Origin: Siphonodentalium dalli
Lineage: Eukaryota > Mollusca > Scaphopoda > Gadilida > Siphonodentaliidae
Assembly: GCA_032622095.1 (NCBI GenBank)
Contig: CP136066.1
Coordinates: 204,622,978 to 204,686,977, forward strand
Direction of reading: 5' to 3'
Length of the DNA stretch: 64,000 nt
Shown here: in pieces, positions 1 to 10,763 of the stretch
Layout of the letters: every line of letters starts with the position of its first letter
Position numbering within the stretch: the stretch's first letter is position 1
The notes under the pieces: generated by a model
Seen by the model: only the letters and a program-made list of their open reading frames with translations
Databases searched by the model: none
Told to the model about the DNA's origin: nothing
Program-made: the position numbers and the translations under genes

Positions 1-67
1 ACATCAGAGAAATGGCGAGGTTACGGTAGTCTCCAGAAAGATCGGAGTGAAGGTCATCTATACAATT
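1..67 (-). CDS. poly-annexin M5 exon 2, partial
   Basis: The first 67 nt of exon 2 (acceptor ttcag at 68-72), reading NCIDDLHSDLSGDYRNLAIS then LM. It runs off the window, so the gene continues. The Asp of SDLSGD again falls 38 residues after GLGT. Confidence 0.92.
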
Positions 68-263
68 CTGAAATTTATCAAGCGATTTAGCACTACAAGC
101 TGTACAGGTACATAACAGTGTGGATCAAAAATCAGAATGTCATACAAAAAAAACTTAAATTTAAATTTCAATCTTTATCTGAGTTGATGACCCATTTAGA
201 TATTTCAAGGAGCATACATTTAAGTAGGAAATTAGAATATGCCCTTACACATTAAAGAACCTA

Positions 264-947
264 CCTGTTTGTATTTGTCTTGGTATTAAATAGAATGCTA
301 ACCTGTTTGTATTTGTCTTGGTATTAAATAGAATGCTAACCTGTTTGTATTTGTCTTGGTATTTAATAGAATGCTAACCTGTTTGTATTTGTCTTGGTAT
401 TAAATAGAATGCTAACCTGTTTGTATTTATCTTGGTAATAAATAGAATGCTAACCTGTTTGTATTTGTCTTGGTATTAAATAGAATGCAAACCTGTTTGT
501 ATTTGTCTTGGTATTAAATAGAATGCTAACCTGTTTGTATTTGTCTTGGTATTAAATAGAATGCTAACCTGTTTGTATTTGTCTTGGTATTTAATAGAAT
601 GCTAACCTGTTTGTATTTGTCTTGGTATTAAATAGAATGCTAACCTGTTTGTATTTGTCTTGGTATTAAATAGAATGCTAACCTGTTTGTATTTATCTTG
701 GTAATAAATAGAATGCTAACCTGTTTGTATTTGTCTTGGTATTAAATAGAATGCTAACCTGTTTGTATTTGTCTTGGTATTAAATAGAATGCTAACCTGT
801 TTGTATTTGTCTTGGTATTAAATAGAATGCTAACCTGTTTGTATTTGTCTTGGTATTAAATAGAATGCTAACCTGTTTGTATTTGTCTTGGTATTATATA
901 GAATGCTAACCTGTTTGTATTTGTCTTGGTATTAATAGAATGCTAAC
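264..947 (-). repeat. 38-bp minisatellite made of exon 1 end + splice donor (M5), ~18 copies
   Basis: Same unit as at 34165 and 50503. Variants TTTATCTTGGTAATAAAT occur twice, about 266 bp (seven units) apart, indicating block duplication. The most distal unit ends in unrelated sequence (ACATTAAAGAACCTAC). Confidence 0.95.
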
Positions 948-1377
948 CTGTTTGTATTTGTCTTGGTATTTCTCCCTGATGTTTTGTCTCTGAGAGTTAT
1001 TGTTCCTGGATATGACATCTATAATAGTATCCTCATCAGTTCCCAGCCCCTTCATAGCTTTATACAGCTTATCCCAGTCCTCATTAGAATCATCCGGCTT
1101 CTCATCCGCCTTCTCTTCTTCTTTCTTTTGTTCCTGGTTTTGTTCCTTCTCTTGTTTGTCCTTTTTATCATCCTTCTTTCCTTTTGGTGACTTTTCTCGT
1201 TTCTTGTCCTTTTCTTCATCTTTGTCCTTTTTCTTGTCTTTCTCTTTCGGCTCTTCCTTTTGTTGCTCAGCAGATATCGGCACGATGGCAGCAGCTGTTT
1301 GAGAATCATTTTTATCTTCCTTTTTGTCAGGAGATTTTTCTTTCTTTGGAGATTTCTTCACATCTCTTTCCGGTATT
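948..1377 (-). CDS. poly-annexin M5 exon 1 (charged linker + start of repeat I)
   Basis: 430 nt, acceptor ctctag, proximal donor CAG|gttagc. It completes Lys (AA|A), then codes for 143 residues. The linker (1-98) starts IPERDVKKSPKKEKSPDKKE, has a hydrophobic patch TAAAIVPISA, and a KREKSPKGKKDD motif like that of M3. Residues 99-143 are identical to the other modules. An in-frame ATG just upstream overlaps the acceptor region and is not a start. Confidence 0.93.
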
Positions 1378-1407
1378 CTAGAGAACAAATAAAAAAAAAT
1401 ATTTTAA

Positions 1408-1659
1408 CGCTTTCATGACACGAGCAGCGCTGGTGCAGCATTAAAGATCCTGTGCCAGTACATTCTCTTATATATGCAAATCTCCCATAGGAGCCTCACA
1501 TATATATGAGAATCCACTGGCTAATACAAGGTTAAGGTTAATATTGTTAGGCCAATGTATTCTCTTGTAGTCTCTCCCTATTGGAGACTCACATAAAAAA
1601 AGAGAATGCATTGGCACAGGGTTTTCACAAAATTGCAGGAAGCTCCAGTCATGGAAGGG
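1408..1659. mobile_element. TTAA MITE (CCCTTTCATGA family)
   Basis: Left CGCTTTCATGACACGAGC with TTAA before it; right GCTCCAGTCATGGAAGGG followed by TCAA. Two hairpins with TCTCTTATATATG arms. It lies 30 nt from the M5 exon 1 acceptor. Confidence 0.65.
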
Positions 1660-1977
1660 TCAATCAGGGTCCAGTCTAGAGAATTCAAATTGGGAGAACT
1701 CTCTTCTCCCTATTAGATTAAATGGGAGAAATGGATCAGGGAGAAGTCATAAATGCTGAAGTTCAATTTACTCCTTAATATCTCCTTTATGTGATCCAAC
1801 AAGTATTATGCAATACAAGAGACCATTTATAATACCAATATAATGAGTAAGTACCCCAGTATAGTCAATAAATACACTTCAAATATGCTGTTTTGAAATA
1901 TGCAAATTGGTATATGAGAGAGGTCACTTTTCCTTAGGACAATAATAGGGAGAAGTGGCACAATTTAGTGAAAAGAT
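1660..1977. other. intron segment without recognised feature
   Basis: About 320 bp with repeated GGGAGAA motifs but no gene or classified repeat; 2352-2687 is likewise unassigned. Confidence 0.45.
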
Positions 1978-2351
1978 GTCTCCCAAGTCACCCTCTTGAC
2001 AGGTCCCTGTCTCCCAAGTCACCCTCTTGACAGGTCCCTGTCTCCCAAGTCGCCCTCTAGGCTAGTCCCTGTCTCCCAAGTCGCCCTCTAGGCTGGTCCC
2101 TGTCTCCCAAGTCGCCCTCTAGGCTGGTCCCTGTCTCCCAAGTCACCCTCTTGACAGGTCCCTGTCTCCCAAGTCGCCCTCTAGGCTGGTCCCTGTCTCC
2201 CAAGTCGCCCTCTAGGCTGGTCCCTGTCTCCCAAGTCACCCTCTAGGCTGGTCCCTGTCTCCCAAGTCACCCTCTAGACTGGTCCCTGTCTCCCAAGTCG
2301 CCCTCTAGGCTGGTCCCTGTCTCCCAAGTCGCCCTCTAGGCTGGTCCCTGT
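1978..2351. repeat. 31-bp minisatellite, 12 copies (GC-rich)
   Basis: Unit TCTCCCAAGTCGCCCTCTAG then GCTGGTCCCTG. It is C-rich on the plus strand, unlike its AT-rich surroundings; no relation to an exon. It lies in the intron joining modules M4 and M5. Confidence 0.93.
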
Positions 2352-2687
2352 CTAGAACCCTTTCTATACTAAATGAATTCTCCAACTCAGTTATAAAAGT
2401 ATAAATTGAAATGGTCTATTATTTATCTGGATGGGTATTCAGGAAAGATCGGAAATTTACTTTTTAATTTTCTTTTAAACAGCCTGGTCAAACATTTTTG
2501 CAAAATTTTCTGTTAGAAATATTGGATTTGAATAACGAAAATGATTTGTTTTGGTTTCTAGACTATGTTTTCCAGATTTTGAAAAATAAAATAAAAAATT
2601 AGACTCCCTCTGTCACCTATAAATTGAGATCTAATTGCCTGATAATGCAGATATTTAAATTTAATGGCATTACAGAGTAACACTTAC

Positions 2688-2809
2688 TTGTCGCCAATAA
2701 CAGCCAGCAGTAGTTTCCTGTAATCTCCACTCGTTTCCGATTTTATTTCTTTTATCACATTCTTCTCATGGAGTTCCTCATATTTAGCACCAACTGCTGG
2801 AAGATCCTT
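2688..2809 (-). CDS. poly-annexin M4 exon 8 (repeat IV, second half)
   Basis: 122 nt, acceptor ttccag, donor gtaagtg. Same protein as M1 and M2 except AKYEEL for AKFEEL. It ends VIGD plus AA, joined to M5 exon 1. Confidence 0.93.
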
Positions 2810-3008
2810 CTGGAAGACAGTGAAACAGTTACTTTTGTCAAACCGTCTGGATAACTTATAATTAGCGACTATGAGAGGGTGTCACCGCACTACCCTATGA
2901 ATCCTGAATACCAGGAGGGGTAAATCTTGTGTAACGGTTAAGAAAATATTGAATACAAGTCAGCTATTTCTGAAGTAGTGTCCATAACTTCAACACATCA
3001 AGATAGAG

Positions 3009-3340
3009 ACTGAATTACAGTAATGTCCTAATTAATCAACTCCTTATGTAAGAGACTGAATTATAATAATGCCCTAATTAATCGACTCCTTACGTAAGAG
3101 ACTGAATTACAGCAATGCCCTAATTAATCGACTCCTTATGTAAGAGACTGAATTACAGTAATGCCCTAATTAATCGACTCCTTATGTAATGGACTGAATT
3201 ACAGTAATGCCCTAATTAATCGACTCCTTATGTAAGAGACTGAATTACAGTAATGCCCTAATTAATCGACTCCTTATGTAAGAGACTGAATTACAGTAAT
3301 GCCCTAATTAATCGACTCCTTATGTAAGAGACTGAATTAC
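3009..3340. repeat. 46-bp tandem repeat seeded by a MITE end, ~7-8 copies
   Basis: Unit: TGTAAGAGACTGAATTA (flank) followed by CAGTAATGCCCTAATTAATC and GACTCCTTA (MITE terminus). The last unit runs into the full MITE at 3340, so the MITE border with its flank was amplified. Confidence 0.88.
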
Positions 3341-3516
3341 AGTAATGCCCTAATTAATCGACTCCTTAACCACAGCAGAATTATGGGTAACTTTTCAGGA
3401 TTTAGTCAGGGAGAGCTTTCCAATGAATGGCAATAAGCCATATTTCCGACTAAATCCTGAAAAAATTACCCATAATTCTGCTGTGGTTAAGGGGTCGATG
3501 ACTTAGGGCATTACTG
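3340..3516. mobile_element. mariner-like palindromic MITE
   Basis: Ends CAGTAATGCCCTAATTAATC and GATGACTTAGGGCATTACTG, TA on the right, TA on the left (ATTA|CAG). The left terminus is also present in each unit of the adjoining array. Confidence 0.75.
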
Positions 3517-3587
3517 TACACTAAAATATGTCATTAATAAAATAATTAGCAACTTGATGCTATAAAAGCTGAGTACAAGCCTTGTTG

Positions 3588-4707
3588 CTGAATCCTAAGT
3601 ACCAGTTAACAGAGTGGTATGAATCCTGAGTACCAGTTAACAGAGGGGTATGAATCCTGAGTACCAGTTAACAGAGGGATATTAATCCTGAGTACCAGTT
3701 AACAGAGGGATATTAATCTTAAGTACCGGTTAAAATGGGCATATTAATCCTAAGTACCAGTTAACAGAGTGGTATGAATCCTGAGTACCAGTTAACAGAG
3801 TGGTATGAATCCTGAGTACCAGTTAACAGAGGGTTATGAATCCTAAGTACCAGTTAACAGAGTGGTATGAATCCTGAGTACCTGTTAACAGAGGGGTATG
3901 CATCCTAAGTACCAGTTAACAGAGGGGTATGAATCCTGAGTACCAGCTAACAGAGGGGTATGAATCCTGAGTACCAATTAACAGAGAGGTAAGAATCGCG
4001 AGTACCAGTTAACAGAGGGGTATGAATCCTGAGTACCAGCTAACAGAGGGATATTAATCCTGAGTACCAGTTAACAGAGGGGTATGAATCCTGAGTACCA
4101 GTTAACAGAGGGGTATGAATCCTGAGTACCAATTAACAGAGGGGTATGAATCCTGAGTACCAGCTAACAGAGGGGTATGAATCCTGAGTACCAATTAACA
4201 GAGAGGTATGAATCGCGAGTACCAGTTAACAGAGGGGTATGAATCCTGAGTACCAGCTAACAGAGGGATATTAATCCTGAGTACCAGTTAACAGAGGGGT
4301 ATGAATCCTGAGTACCAGCTGACAGAGGGGTATTAATCCTGCGTACCAGCTAACAGAGGGGTATGAATCCTGAGTACCAGTTAACAGAGGGGTATGAATC
4401 CTGAGTACCAGTTAACAGAGGGATATTAATCCTAAGTACCAGTTAACAGAGGGGTATGAATCCTGAGTACCAGTTAACAGAGGGATATTAATCCTGAGTA
4501 CCAGTTAACAGAGGGGCATGAATCCTGAGTACCAGTTAACAGAGGGGTATGAATCCTGAGTACCAGTTAACAGAGGGGTATGAATCCTGAGTACCAGTTA
4601 ACAGAGGGGCATGAATCCTGAGTACCAGTTAACAGAGGGGTATGAATCCTGAGTACCAGTTAACAGAGGGGTATGAATCCTGAGTACCAGTTAACAGAGG
4701 GGTATGA
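3588..4707. repeat. 31-bp minisatellite, ~36 copies
   Basis: Unit TGAATCCTGAGTACCAGTTA then ACAGAGGGGTA. Its complement (TAACTGGTACTCAGGATTCA) matches the interior of the TIR element at 61756-62171 (TTAACTGGTATTCAGGATTCA). Confidence 0.95.
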
Positions 4708-4833
4708 ATGAGAGCTTTCCGATGAATTGCATGATTTCCGATGAATGGCAACAAGCCATATTTCCAACTAAATCCTGAAAAGTTACCCATAATTCTGCTT
4801 TGGTTAAGAGGTCGATTACTTAGAGCATTACTG
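4708..4833. mobile_element. mariner-like MITE, right half
   Basis: GAGAGCTTTCCGATGAATTG to GATTACTTAGAGCATTACTG with TA at the right border. The left half is replaced by the 31-bp array. Confidence 0.65.
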
Positions 4834-4846
4834 TATTGACACTTAC

Positions 4847-4959
4847 TTCCTCCCTTGAAACCACGACTCTTGACAGTAGGTCTTCTTTTGTACCCAGACC
4901 TTGGAAGGAATCTTGAAGCTTGTTAGCATAGTGAGCTGGCTTGTCATCATTAAGTTTTA
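4847..4959 (-). CDS. poly-annexin M4 exon 7 (repeat IV, first half)
   Basis: 113 nt, acceptor ttgcag, donor gtaagt. It reads KLNDDKPAHYANKLQDSFQG then LGTKEDLLSRVVVSREE. A MITE end lies 13 nt beyond the last base of the exon. Confidence 0.94.
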
Positions 4960-5309
4960 CTGCAAAAAAAAAGACATGTAATTAATATGTGAGTCATGTC
5001 AGTTACCAAAGAATATATTTAAGAAAAAACAATCGGTCATCAATATTAGTTGACAACACAATCATTGTCTTATAGTCGTGATCATGTGATTAGAATGCAT
5101 GGTAATTTTCATTGACTGTATATAAGTCTATGTAACTATACCAGATATCAAGATGCCCCCAATAATGTGCAAAATCCAATGAAAAGAGACATTTTCATGA
5201 AATGTGACTTAACAGCAACATCGACTCGGCAATACAAACTATAAATCTCAATGCAAATCTAACACGCGATTTTAGAAAATGATGATCCTATCAAACAATC
5301 ATGCATATA

Positions 5310-5785
5310 GAATGCAATGGGAGGCTGCGGACACACGCACAATACAGAATGCAATGGGAGGCCATGGATACATGCACAATACAGAATGCAATGGGAGGCC
5401 ATGCACAATAAAGAATGCAATGGGAGGCTGTGGATACACGCACAATACAGAATGCATTGGGAGGCCATGGATACACGCACAATACAGAATGCATTGGGAG
5501 GCTGTGGATACACGCACAATACAGAATGCAATGGGAGGCCATGGATACACGCACAATACAGAATGCAATGGGAGGCCGTGGATACACGCACAATACAGAA
5601 TGCAATTGGAGGCTGTGGATACACGCACAATACAGAATGCAATGGGAGGCCGTGGATACACGCACAATACAGAATGCAATGGGAGGCCGTGGATACACGC
5701 ACAATACAGAATGCAATGGGAGGCCGTGGATACACACACAATACAGAATGCAATGGGAGGCCGTGGATACACGCACAATGCAGAA
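5310..5785. repeat. 37-bp minisatellite, ~13 copies
   Basis: Unit ACAATACAGAATGCAATGGG then AGGCCGTGGATACACGC. Because 37 is not a multiple of three, it opens long frames in all three phases on both strands; none is a gene. It lies in the M4 exon 6-7 intron. Confidence 0.93.
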
Positions 5786-5914
5786 TTAATACCTCACGTG
5801 TGTATAGCTTATGTATATATGCTGTCCATACAGGCATGAGTAAAATACACAAGCTTCATACATCTCGCGTCGTCTTTTAATGAAGACCTCCATAATTATC
5901 AAAACAATACTTAC

Positions 5915-5990
5915 ACAGTGATGAATACGCATCCTTTAATTCTCCTTTGTAACATAATGGTATATTATCTTCAATGGTAGCACCACTCAA
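5915..5990 (-). CDS. poly-annexin M4 exon 6 (end of repeat III)
   Basis: 76 nt, acceptor tttcag, donor gtaagt. It reads LSGATIEDNIPLCYKGELKD then AYSSL and one base (T); exon 7 starts TA, so the split codon is TTA (Leu). Confidence 0.91.
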
Positions 5991-6244
5991 CTGAAAAACA
6001 TCAATTGGATATTCACTGAAGAGATACAGATAGAAAGCATAATTCAGGAGGGATACCCATTTTTTTTTTAGAAACGGCCATACTAAAATATGGAATACAT
6101 ACTTTTACACTATATATCATAGTTTTCACAAATTTCCTGAAGTAGTATCCATAATTTCAACAGATCAAGAGGTTTTTAGACTGAATTACATCCAAATATG
6201 TCATATCGGTTTGGAAAATAATCAAAATTTGTAACTTTGTGCTA

Positions 6245-6597
6245 TAAGTTAAATTGGGCATATGAATACTGGGTATCTGTTAACAGAGGGGTATGAATCC
6301 TGGGTACCTTTTAACAGAGGGGTATGAATCCTGGGTACCTTTTAACAGAGGGGTATGAATACTGGTTATCTGTTAACAGAGGGGTATGAATCCTGGGTAC
6401 TTTTTAACAGAGGGGTATGAATCCTGGGTTAACAGAGGGGTATGAATACTGGGTATCTGTTAACAGAGGAGTATGAATCCCGGGTACCTGTTAACAGAGG
6501 AGTATGAATCCCGGGTACCTGTTAACAGAGGGGTATGAATCCCGGATACCTGTTAACAGAGGAGTATGAATCCCAGGTACCTGTTAACCCTTTACCC
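6245..6597. repeat. 31-bp minisatellite, second array
   Basis: Unit TGAATCCTGGGTACCTGTTA then ACAGAGGGGTA, about 11 copies, continued for under one unit after the MITE (6982-7008). Same repeat family as 3588-4707. Confidence 0.9.
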
Positions 6598-6981
6598 AAC
6601 AAACCGGCCAAAACTGGCCAAATAAAGCTTCAACAGCCTAAAATATCTTCGGTCTGTCTCAATAAAACCATACAAATATGGATATCATTGGAATCGGCTC
6701 ATTGACCACATTGTGATGGTTACAGTTATACCCTGTGCCAATGCATTCTCTTATATATGCGAGTCAACCATAGGTCGCCTCGCATATATAAGAGAATGCA
6801 TTGGCCTAAAAAAAATCTTTTTTTAACACTTTTTACCATTTTTTCTTACATTCTTTAACAATTTTATAATTTTTAATGTGTTAAGCCAATGCATTCTCTT
6901 ATATATGCGAGGCGACCTATGGTCGACTCGCATTTATATAAGAGAATGCATTGGCCCAGGGCCCTTCTGTTGGGTAAAGGG
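6598..6981. mobile_element. piggyBac-like TTAA MITE inserted in a 31-bp array
   Basis: Ends CCCTTTACCCAACAAACCGG and GTTGGGTAAAGGG. It splits one repeat unit at its TTAA: CCTG-TTAA-insert-TTAA-CAGAGGGG, whereas intact neighbours read CTGTTAACAGAGG. This is direct evidence for TTAA targeting. Confidence 0.88.
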
Positions 6982-7064
6982 TTAACAGAGGGGTATGAAT
7001 CCCGCGTACAGCCTGAAAATGGCCTGAATCCTGACACCTTCATGCAGAACCCATCGATGCTTAC

Positions 7065-7166
7065 CTCTTTGTATTTTTCAAACACCTGTTTTCGTTGTTC
7101 AGGATTATTCTTTGTGAGCACTTCTCTTAGAGCTTTATCCTTTGTATTGATTTGAGTTTTCTCGTC
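7065..7166 (-). CDS. poly-annexin M4 exon 5 (repeat III)
   Basis: 102 nt, acceptor attacag, donor gtaagc, phase 0 to 0. It reads DEKTQINTKDKALREVLTKN and ends FEKYKE; Gln replaces the Pro of TPIN seen in the other modules. Confidence 0.92.
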
Positions 7167-7481
7167 CTGTAATGGAATTTAGTGAGACTAGTTTGCCTGT
7201 CATTTGCAGATTGAGGTTTCCAGAGGGTGAATTTAGTGACGCTATCCCACATAGCAGATATAATCACTATTCAAAATCGAAGGACTGGCTTCTGTTTGTG
7301 ACTTGCAGAGGTATACAGGTAATTCTTTGTAAAAATATTGATTGCAACAGTTTTACTATCAGATTGATCATTCTGTCCTTGGGGAATATACCTTGGATTC
7401 TGATCATGAATATAATGTCTGTAACAAGGTCCAGATCATAGAAATCACACCCAACCTAGACCTGATTATTGACAACTACAG

Positions 7482-7689
7482 TAATACTGTAATTAATCGA
7501 CTCCTTAAACACAGCAGAATTATGGGTAACTTTTTAGGATTTAGTCGGAAATATGGCTTGTTGCCATTCATCGGAAAGCTCTCCCCGAGAGCTTTCCGAT
7601 GAATGGCAACAAGCCATATTTCCGACTAAATCCTGAAAAGTTACCCATAATTCTGCTGTGTTTAAGGAGTCGATTAATTACAGCATTAC
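7482..7689. mobile_element. mariner-like palindromic MITE
   Basis: TA borders, ends CAGTAATACTGTAATTAATC and GATTAATTACAGCATTACTG; central loop GAAAGCTCTCCCCGAGAGCTTTC; nearly perfect 100-bp arms. Confidence 0.8.
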
Positions 7690-7787
7690 TGTATCTACTA
7701 AAATGATCATGTTAATTTCTTATCGTAGAAATATATTTTCCATGCAGCAAGTTTGTTAATTCCACTAATTTTTCTGCATAGCATCCA

Positions 7788-8418
7788 CCACCTACTTATA
7801 AATTCAGTGACCAATGCCTACCATATAAATTCAGTGACCAATGCCCCCTTATAAATTCAGCTATACCAACGCCTACCTTATAAATTCAGCTACCAATGCC
7901 TACCTTATCAATTCAGCTACCAACGCCTACCTTATCAATTCAGCTACCAATGCCTACCATATAAATTCAGTGACCAATGCCCCCTTATAAATTCAGCTAT
8001 ACCAACACCTACCTTATAAATTCAGCTACCAATGCCTACCTTATCAATTCAGCTACCAACGCCTACCTTATCAATTCAGCTACCAATGCCTACCATTTAA
8101 ATTCAGTGACCAATGCCCCCTTATAAATTCAGCTATACCAACGCCTACCTTATAAATTCAGCTACCAATGCCTACCTTATCAATTCAGCTACCAACGCCT
8201 ACCTTATCAATTCAGCTACCAATGCCTACCTTATAAATTCAGCTACCAACGTCTACCTTATAAATTCAGCTACCAATGCCCACCCTATAAATTCAGCTAC
8301 CAACGTCTACCTTATAAATTCAGCTATCAATGCCTACCTTATAAATTCAGCTACCAATGCCCACCCTATAAATTCAGCTACTAATGCCCACCTTATAATT
8401 TCAGCTACCAACGCCTAC
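7788..8418 (-). repeat. 27-bp minisatellite made of M4 exon 4 end + splice donor, ~23 copies
   Basis: The minus-strand unit is ATTTATAAG (exon end) joined to GTAGGCGTTGGTAGCTGA (donor and intron). Several units keep a perfect AAG|GTAGGC donor; others have lost GT (AAGGGGGC) or changed it to GTGGGC. A higher-order block of about five units recurs (ACCATATAAATTCAGTGACC at about 7820, 7954 and, as CCATTTAAATT, 8090). Confidence 0.92.
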
Positions 8419-8564
8419 CTTATAAATTTTCTTGGCGTCTTTCTCAGCCTGACCAGCATCCACTTTATCTGATAATTTCGGCTCATTGAGCACCGACATC
8501 AATATATCATTTAATTCTCCTTTCGTCTTCTTCTTGATATCACCAGTCATATCTTTCTTGTAAT
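8419..8564 (-). CDS. poly-annexin M4 exon 4 (end of repeat II, start of repeat III)
   Basis: 146 nt, acceptor cattag, proximal donor AAG|gtaggc. It reads YKKDMTGDIKKKTKGELNDI and ends EKDAKKIYK. The exon end ATTTATAAG with the donor is the seed of a 27-bp array that fills the following 630 bp. Confidence 0.93.
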
Positions 8565-8704
8565 CTAATGAACATTGAAACAAAAATATTAGACATGGAT
8601 TGCAAAATATTTATTTATGGATACTGAGAGAATAAAACGAATCTCGAAATGATTTATATATATCTGCATTTCCTTAAGATTTGATTTATTCCTCTGAACC
8701 CTGA

Positions 8705-8910
8705 GGTTCAAGACGAAAGCTGTGCTATTGCAGCATTAAAGATCCTATGCCAGTGCATTCTCTTATATATTCGAGTCTCCCATAAGGAGCCTCGCATGTC
8801 TAAGAAAATGCACTGGCTTAAAATGTCAAGGTAAATATTGTTAGACCAATGTATTCTCTTATATATGCGAGGTTCCCTATGGGAAACTCACATATATAAG
8901 AGAATGGTCG
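8705..8910. mobile_element. degraded TTAA MITE (CCCTTTCATGA family)
   Basis: GCAGCATTAAAGATCCTATG and two hairpins with TCTCTTATATAT arms match the family at 30314 and 23051; the terminal CCCTTT/AAAGGG tips are gone. Confidence 0.5.
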
Positions 8911-9011
8911 TTTTGTTACAACAAAAATGCCATTATTAAAATATTTTACAATAAATATGTTTTTTAATGGCTTTTCTTCCATTTGTTCAGTCCAAGAATA
9001 ATCATGTGTCT

Positions 9012-9480
9012 GCCTCATTCAATCCAGCCTGATTATAGTGTGTCTGTCAATCGCAGAATGAGGTCCCCAAAGGGTGAATTTAGTGATGCTAGCGGGATAG
9101 CATCACTAAATTCACCCTCTGGGGACCTCATTGTGCTTAGGCCTCATCTTCTCTGGAAAGATTCTTTATTAACAAATTTTTATAGAAACTACTTCACTGA
9201 CTCTATTTATGTTTTAGTTTAGTTTCTCTATATCCTCAAATTGGCAGATGATACATGGCATAATCAAGTTCGCAATGGGTGTACATGTACATCACAATAT
9301 TCACCATTTGGGAACTTCAAATCTGAGTCAATATCTCCCATAGCAGATGAGGCCATAGGGAATGACGTCCTCAGAGGGTGAACTTGGTGATGCTATCACA
9401 CTATGAGGTCCCCAGATGGTGAAATTCACCCTCTGGGAACCTCATTTTGCAAATGACAGACACACTGTAATCAGGCTTGC
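9012..9480. mobile_element. hAT-like palindromic MITE, long form
   Basis: Ends CAGCCTGATTATAGTGTGTC and GACACACTGTAATCAGGCTTG. Arms with AGGGTGAATTTAGTGATGCTA and a middle CCTCATCTTCTCTGGAAAG. Flanks ATTCAATC and CTTCAAAT are only partly alike. Confidence 0.55.
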
Positions 9481-9573
9481 TTCAAATCCAGTTGACTGGC
9501 AGTAAATTAATAACTGACTGGAAATGAAGAAGGGAAAGATTTGACTCGAAATACAAACTGAGTTATGTCATAC

Positions 9574-9607
9574 CTTCTTTGTACTTGTCTTTGACCTTTT
9601 CCAAATC
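9574..9607 (-). CDS. poly-annexin M4 exon 3 (mini-exon)
   Basis: 34 nt, acceptor atccag, donor gtatga. It codes for DLEKVKDKYKE plus G of the Asp codon shared with exon 4. Confidence 0.86.
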
Positions 9608-9811
9608 CTGGATAAAAAACAACATAAGATACAATTATGACACAAAATGCATACATCCAGATGCCATCAAAATACTCTCAATATGCGGCGAAACCTCAAA
9701 TAGATAGTTTAACATGGTTTAAGTTATAGAGCTTGTGCAATTCATCGTTGAGTATGTCATGAAAGAAAATATAGAACTATACAACTCTGTTCAAAACCAA
9801 ACATTGACGTA

Positions 9812-10470
9812 CAGTACTGCCCTAAGTAAACTAATCGACTCCATAACCACAGCAGAATTATGGGTAGGAAAGCTCTCGGCGAGAGCTTTCCAATGAATGC
9901 AACAAGCCATATTTCTGACATGAGGAATTATCAACCCGAGGAAGTCAATTTCACCAAGGCCGTAGGCCGAGGTGAATATTTTCAAAGGCTGACAATTCCT
10001 CATGTCAACCAAGAACAATGCGATAACTGTTTATTATATGAAATGCGCTTCGATTGGACAAGATATTGTGACGTTGAACGTCGCTGGGAAAACCTGATCT
10101 ATGTTGCAGGTCTGATAATAAATTATGTTAATCCCTGAAGTATTGAAACTGTTATTAAACTGCTGTTTCAGTAATGAGGTGAACATCGTCAAATATCTCG
10201 TTTTTTTGTTACGTTTTAACAAAGGAATTGGGGAAAGTAACTTATATATATATTTATTGCACACCCATTTGTTTATTTTTGCAAAATACAAAAGATTTCA
10301 AAACGTTTAATATAAAAAATTATGTTTTGTTCTCACCTGAGTTTCTATTTTATACGTAATTTATCAACCGAGTTCACAAAATTTGATTTGAGCCAAGGTT
10401 TATCGACGCTCAAATAGAATTTAGTGGATGAGGTTGATAAATTACATATAAAATAGAACGAGTTTGAGAT
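9812..10470. mobile_element. broken mariner-like MITE and two foldbacks
   Basis: 9814-9919 is the left half of the mariner-like MITE (CAGTACTGCCCTAAG, CCACAGCAGAATTATGGGTA) cut at GCCATATTTCTGAC. It is followed by a hairpin at about 9918-10007 (GACATGAGGAATTATCAACC against GGCTGACAATTCCTCATGTC). A second imperfect foldback lies at about 10336-10473 (TTCTATTTTATACGTAATTT against AAATTACATATAAAATAGAA). Confidence 0.5.
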
Positions 10471-10763
10471 ACCTTTTATCACATGATCAAATGAACGCGA
10501 AGCAACACGAAGTATTCATCGAAAAGAACAATCATAAACTTCAGCAATCGCGCTAATATTACAAGTGCGTCTTACCAATAATTATGAAGCTGGTTTTGTG
10601 GGTTAATTAAGTGATAAAAAACAATTACATCAACGTCATTGGCGACATCATATCGTAATATATAGTCAACGCAATTATCTGTATTTTGGTCATGTATGCA
10701 TATTAGAATACTTTTGATTCAAACAACATATTTAAGACGACATATCAAGCAAAAGAGAAAGGG

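Noticed and set aside
963-1381. Plus-strand frames rich in Phe, Leu and Ser opposite exon 1 (also at 17276, 35257 and 54007)
   Set aside because: Antisense shadows of the Lys/Glu codons of the charged linkers.
906-1388. ATG just upstream of M5 exon 1 as a gene start (also near 35710 for M3)
   Set aside because: The ATG overlaps or precedes a good acceptor; the other modules have no matching ATG, and exon 8 ends in a split codon that needs this exon.
5259-5880. Long overlapping open frames in all phases on both strands (186-197 codons)
   Set aside because: They are products of a 37-bp tandem repeat whose period is not a multiple of three; no splice sites, domain or codon signature.
6873-7121. 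Frames containing a CESTIGRLAYIRECIGL-like peptide at several places (also near 21087, 24813 and 60888)
   Set aside because: This peptide is the translation of the recurrent MITE hairpin, not a conserved protein.
8113-8472. 119-codon plus-strand frame of Asn-Ser-Ala-Thr repeats
   Set aside because: It is the complement of the 27-bp donor array and runs into the antisense of a real annexin exon.
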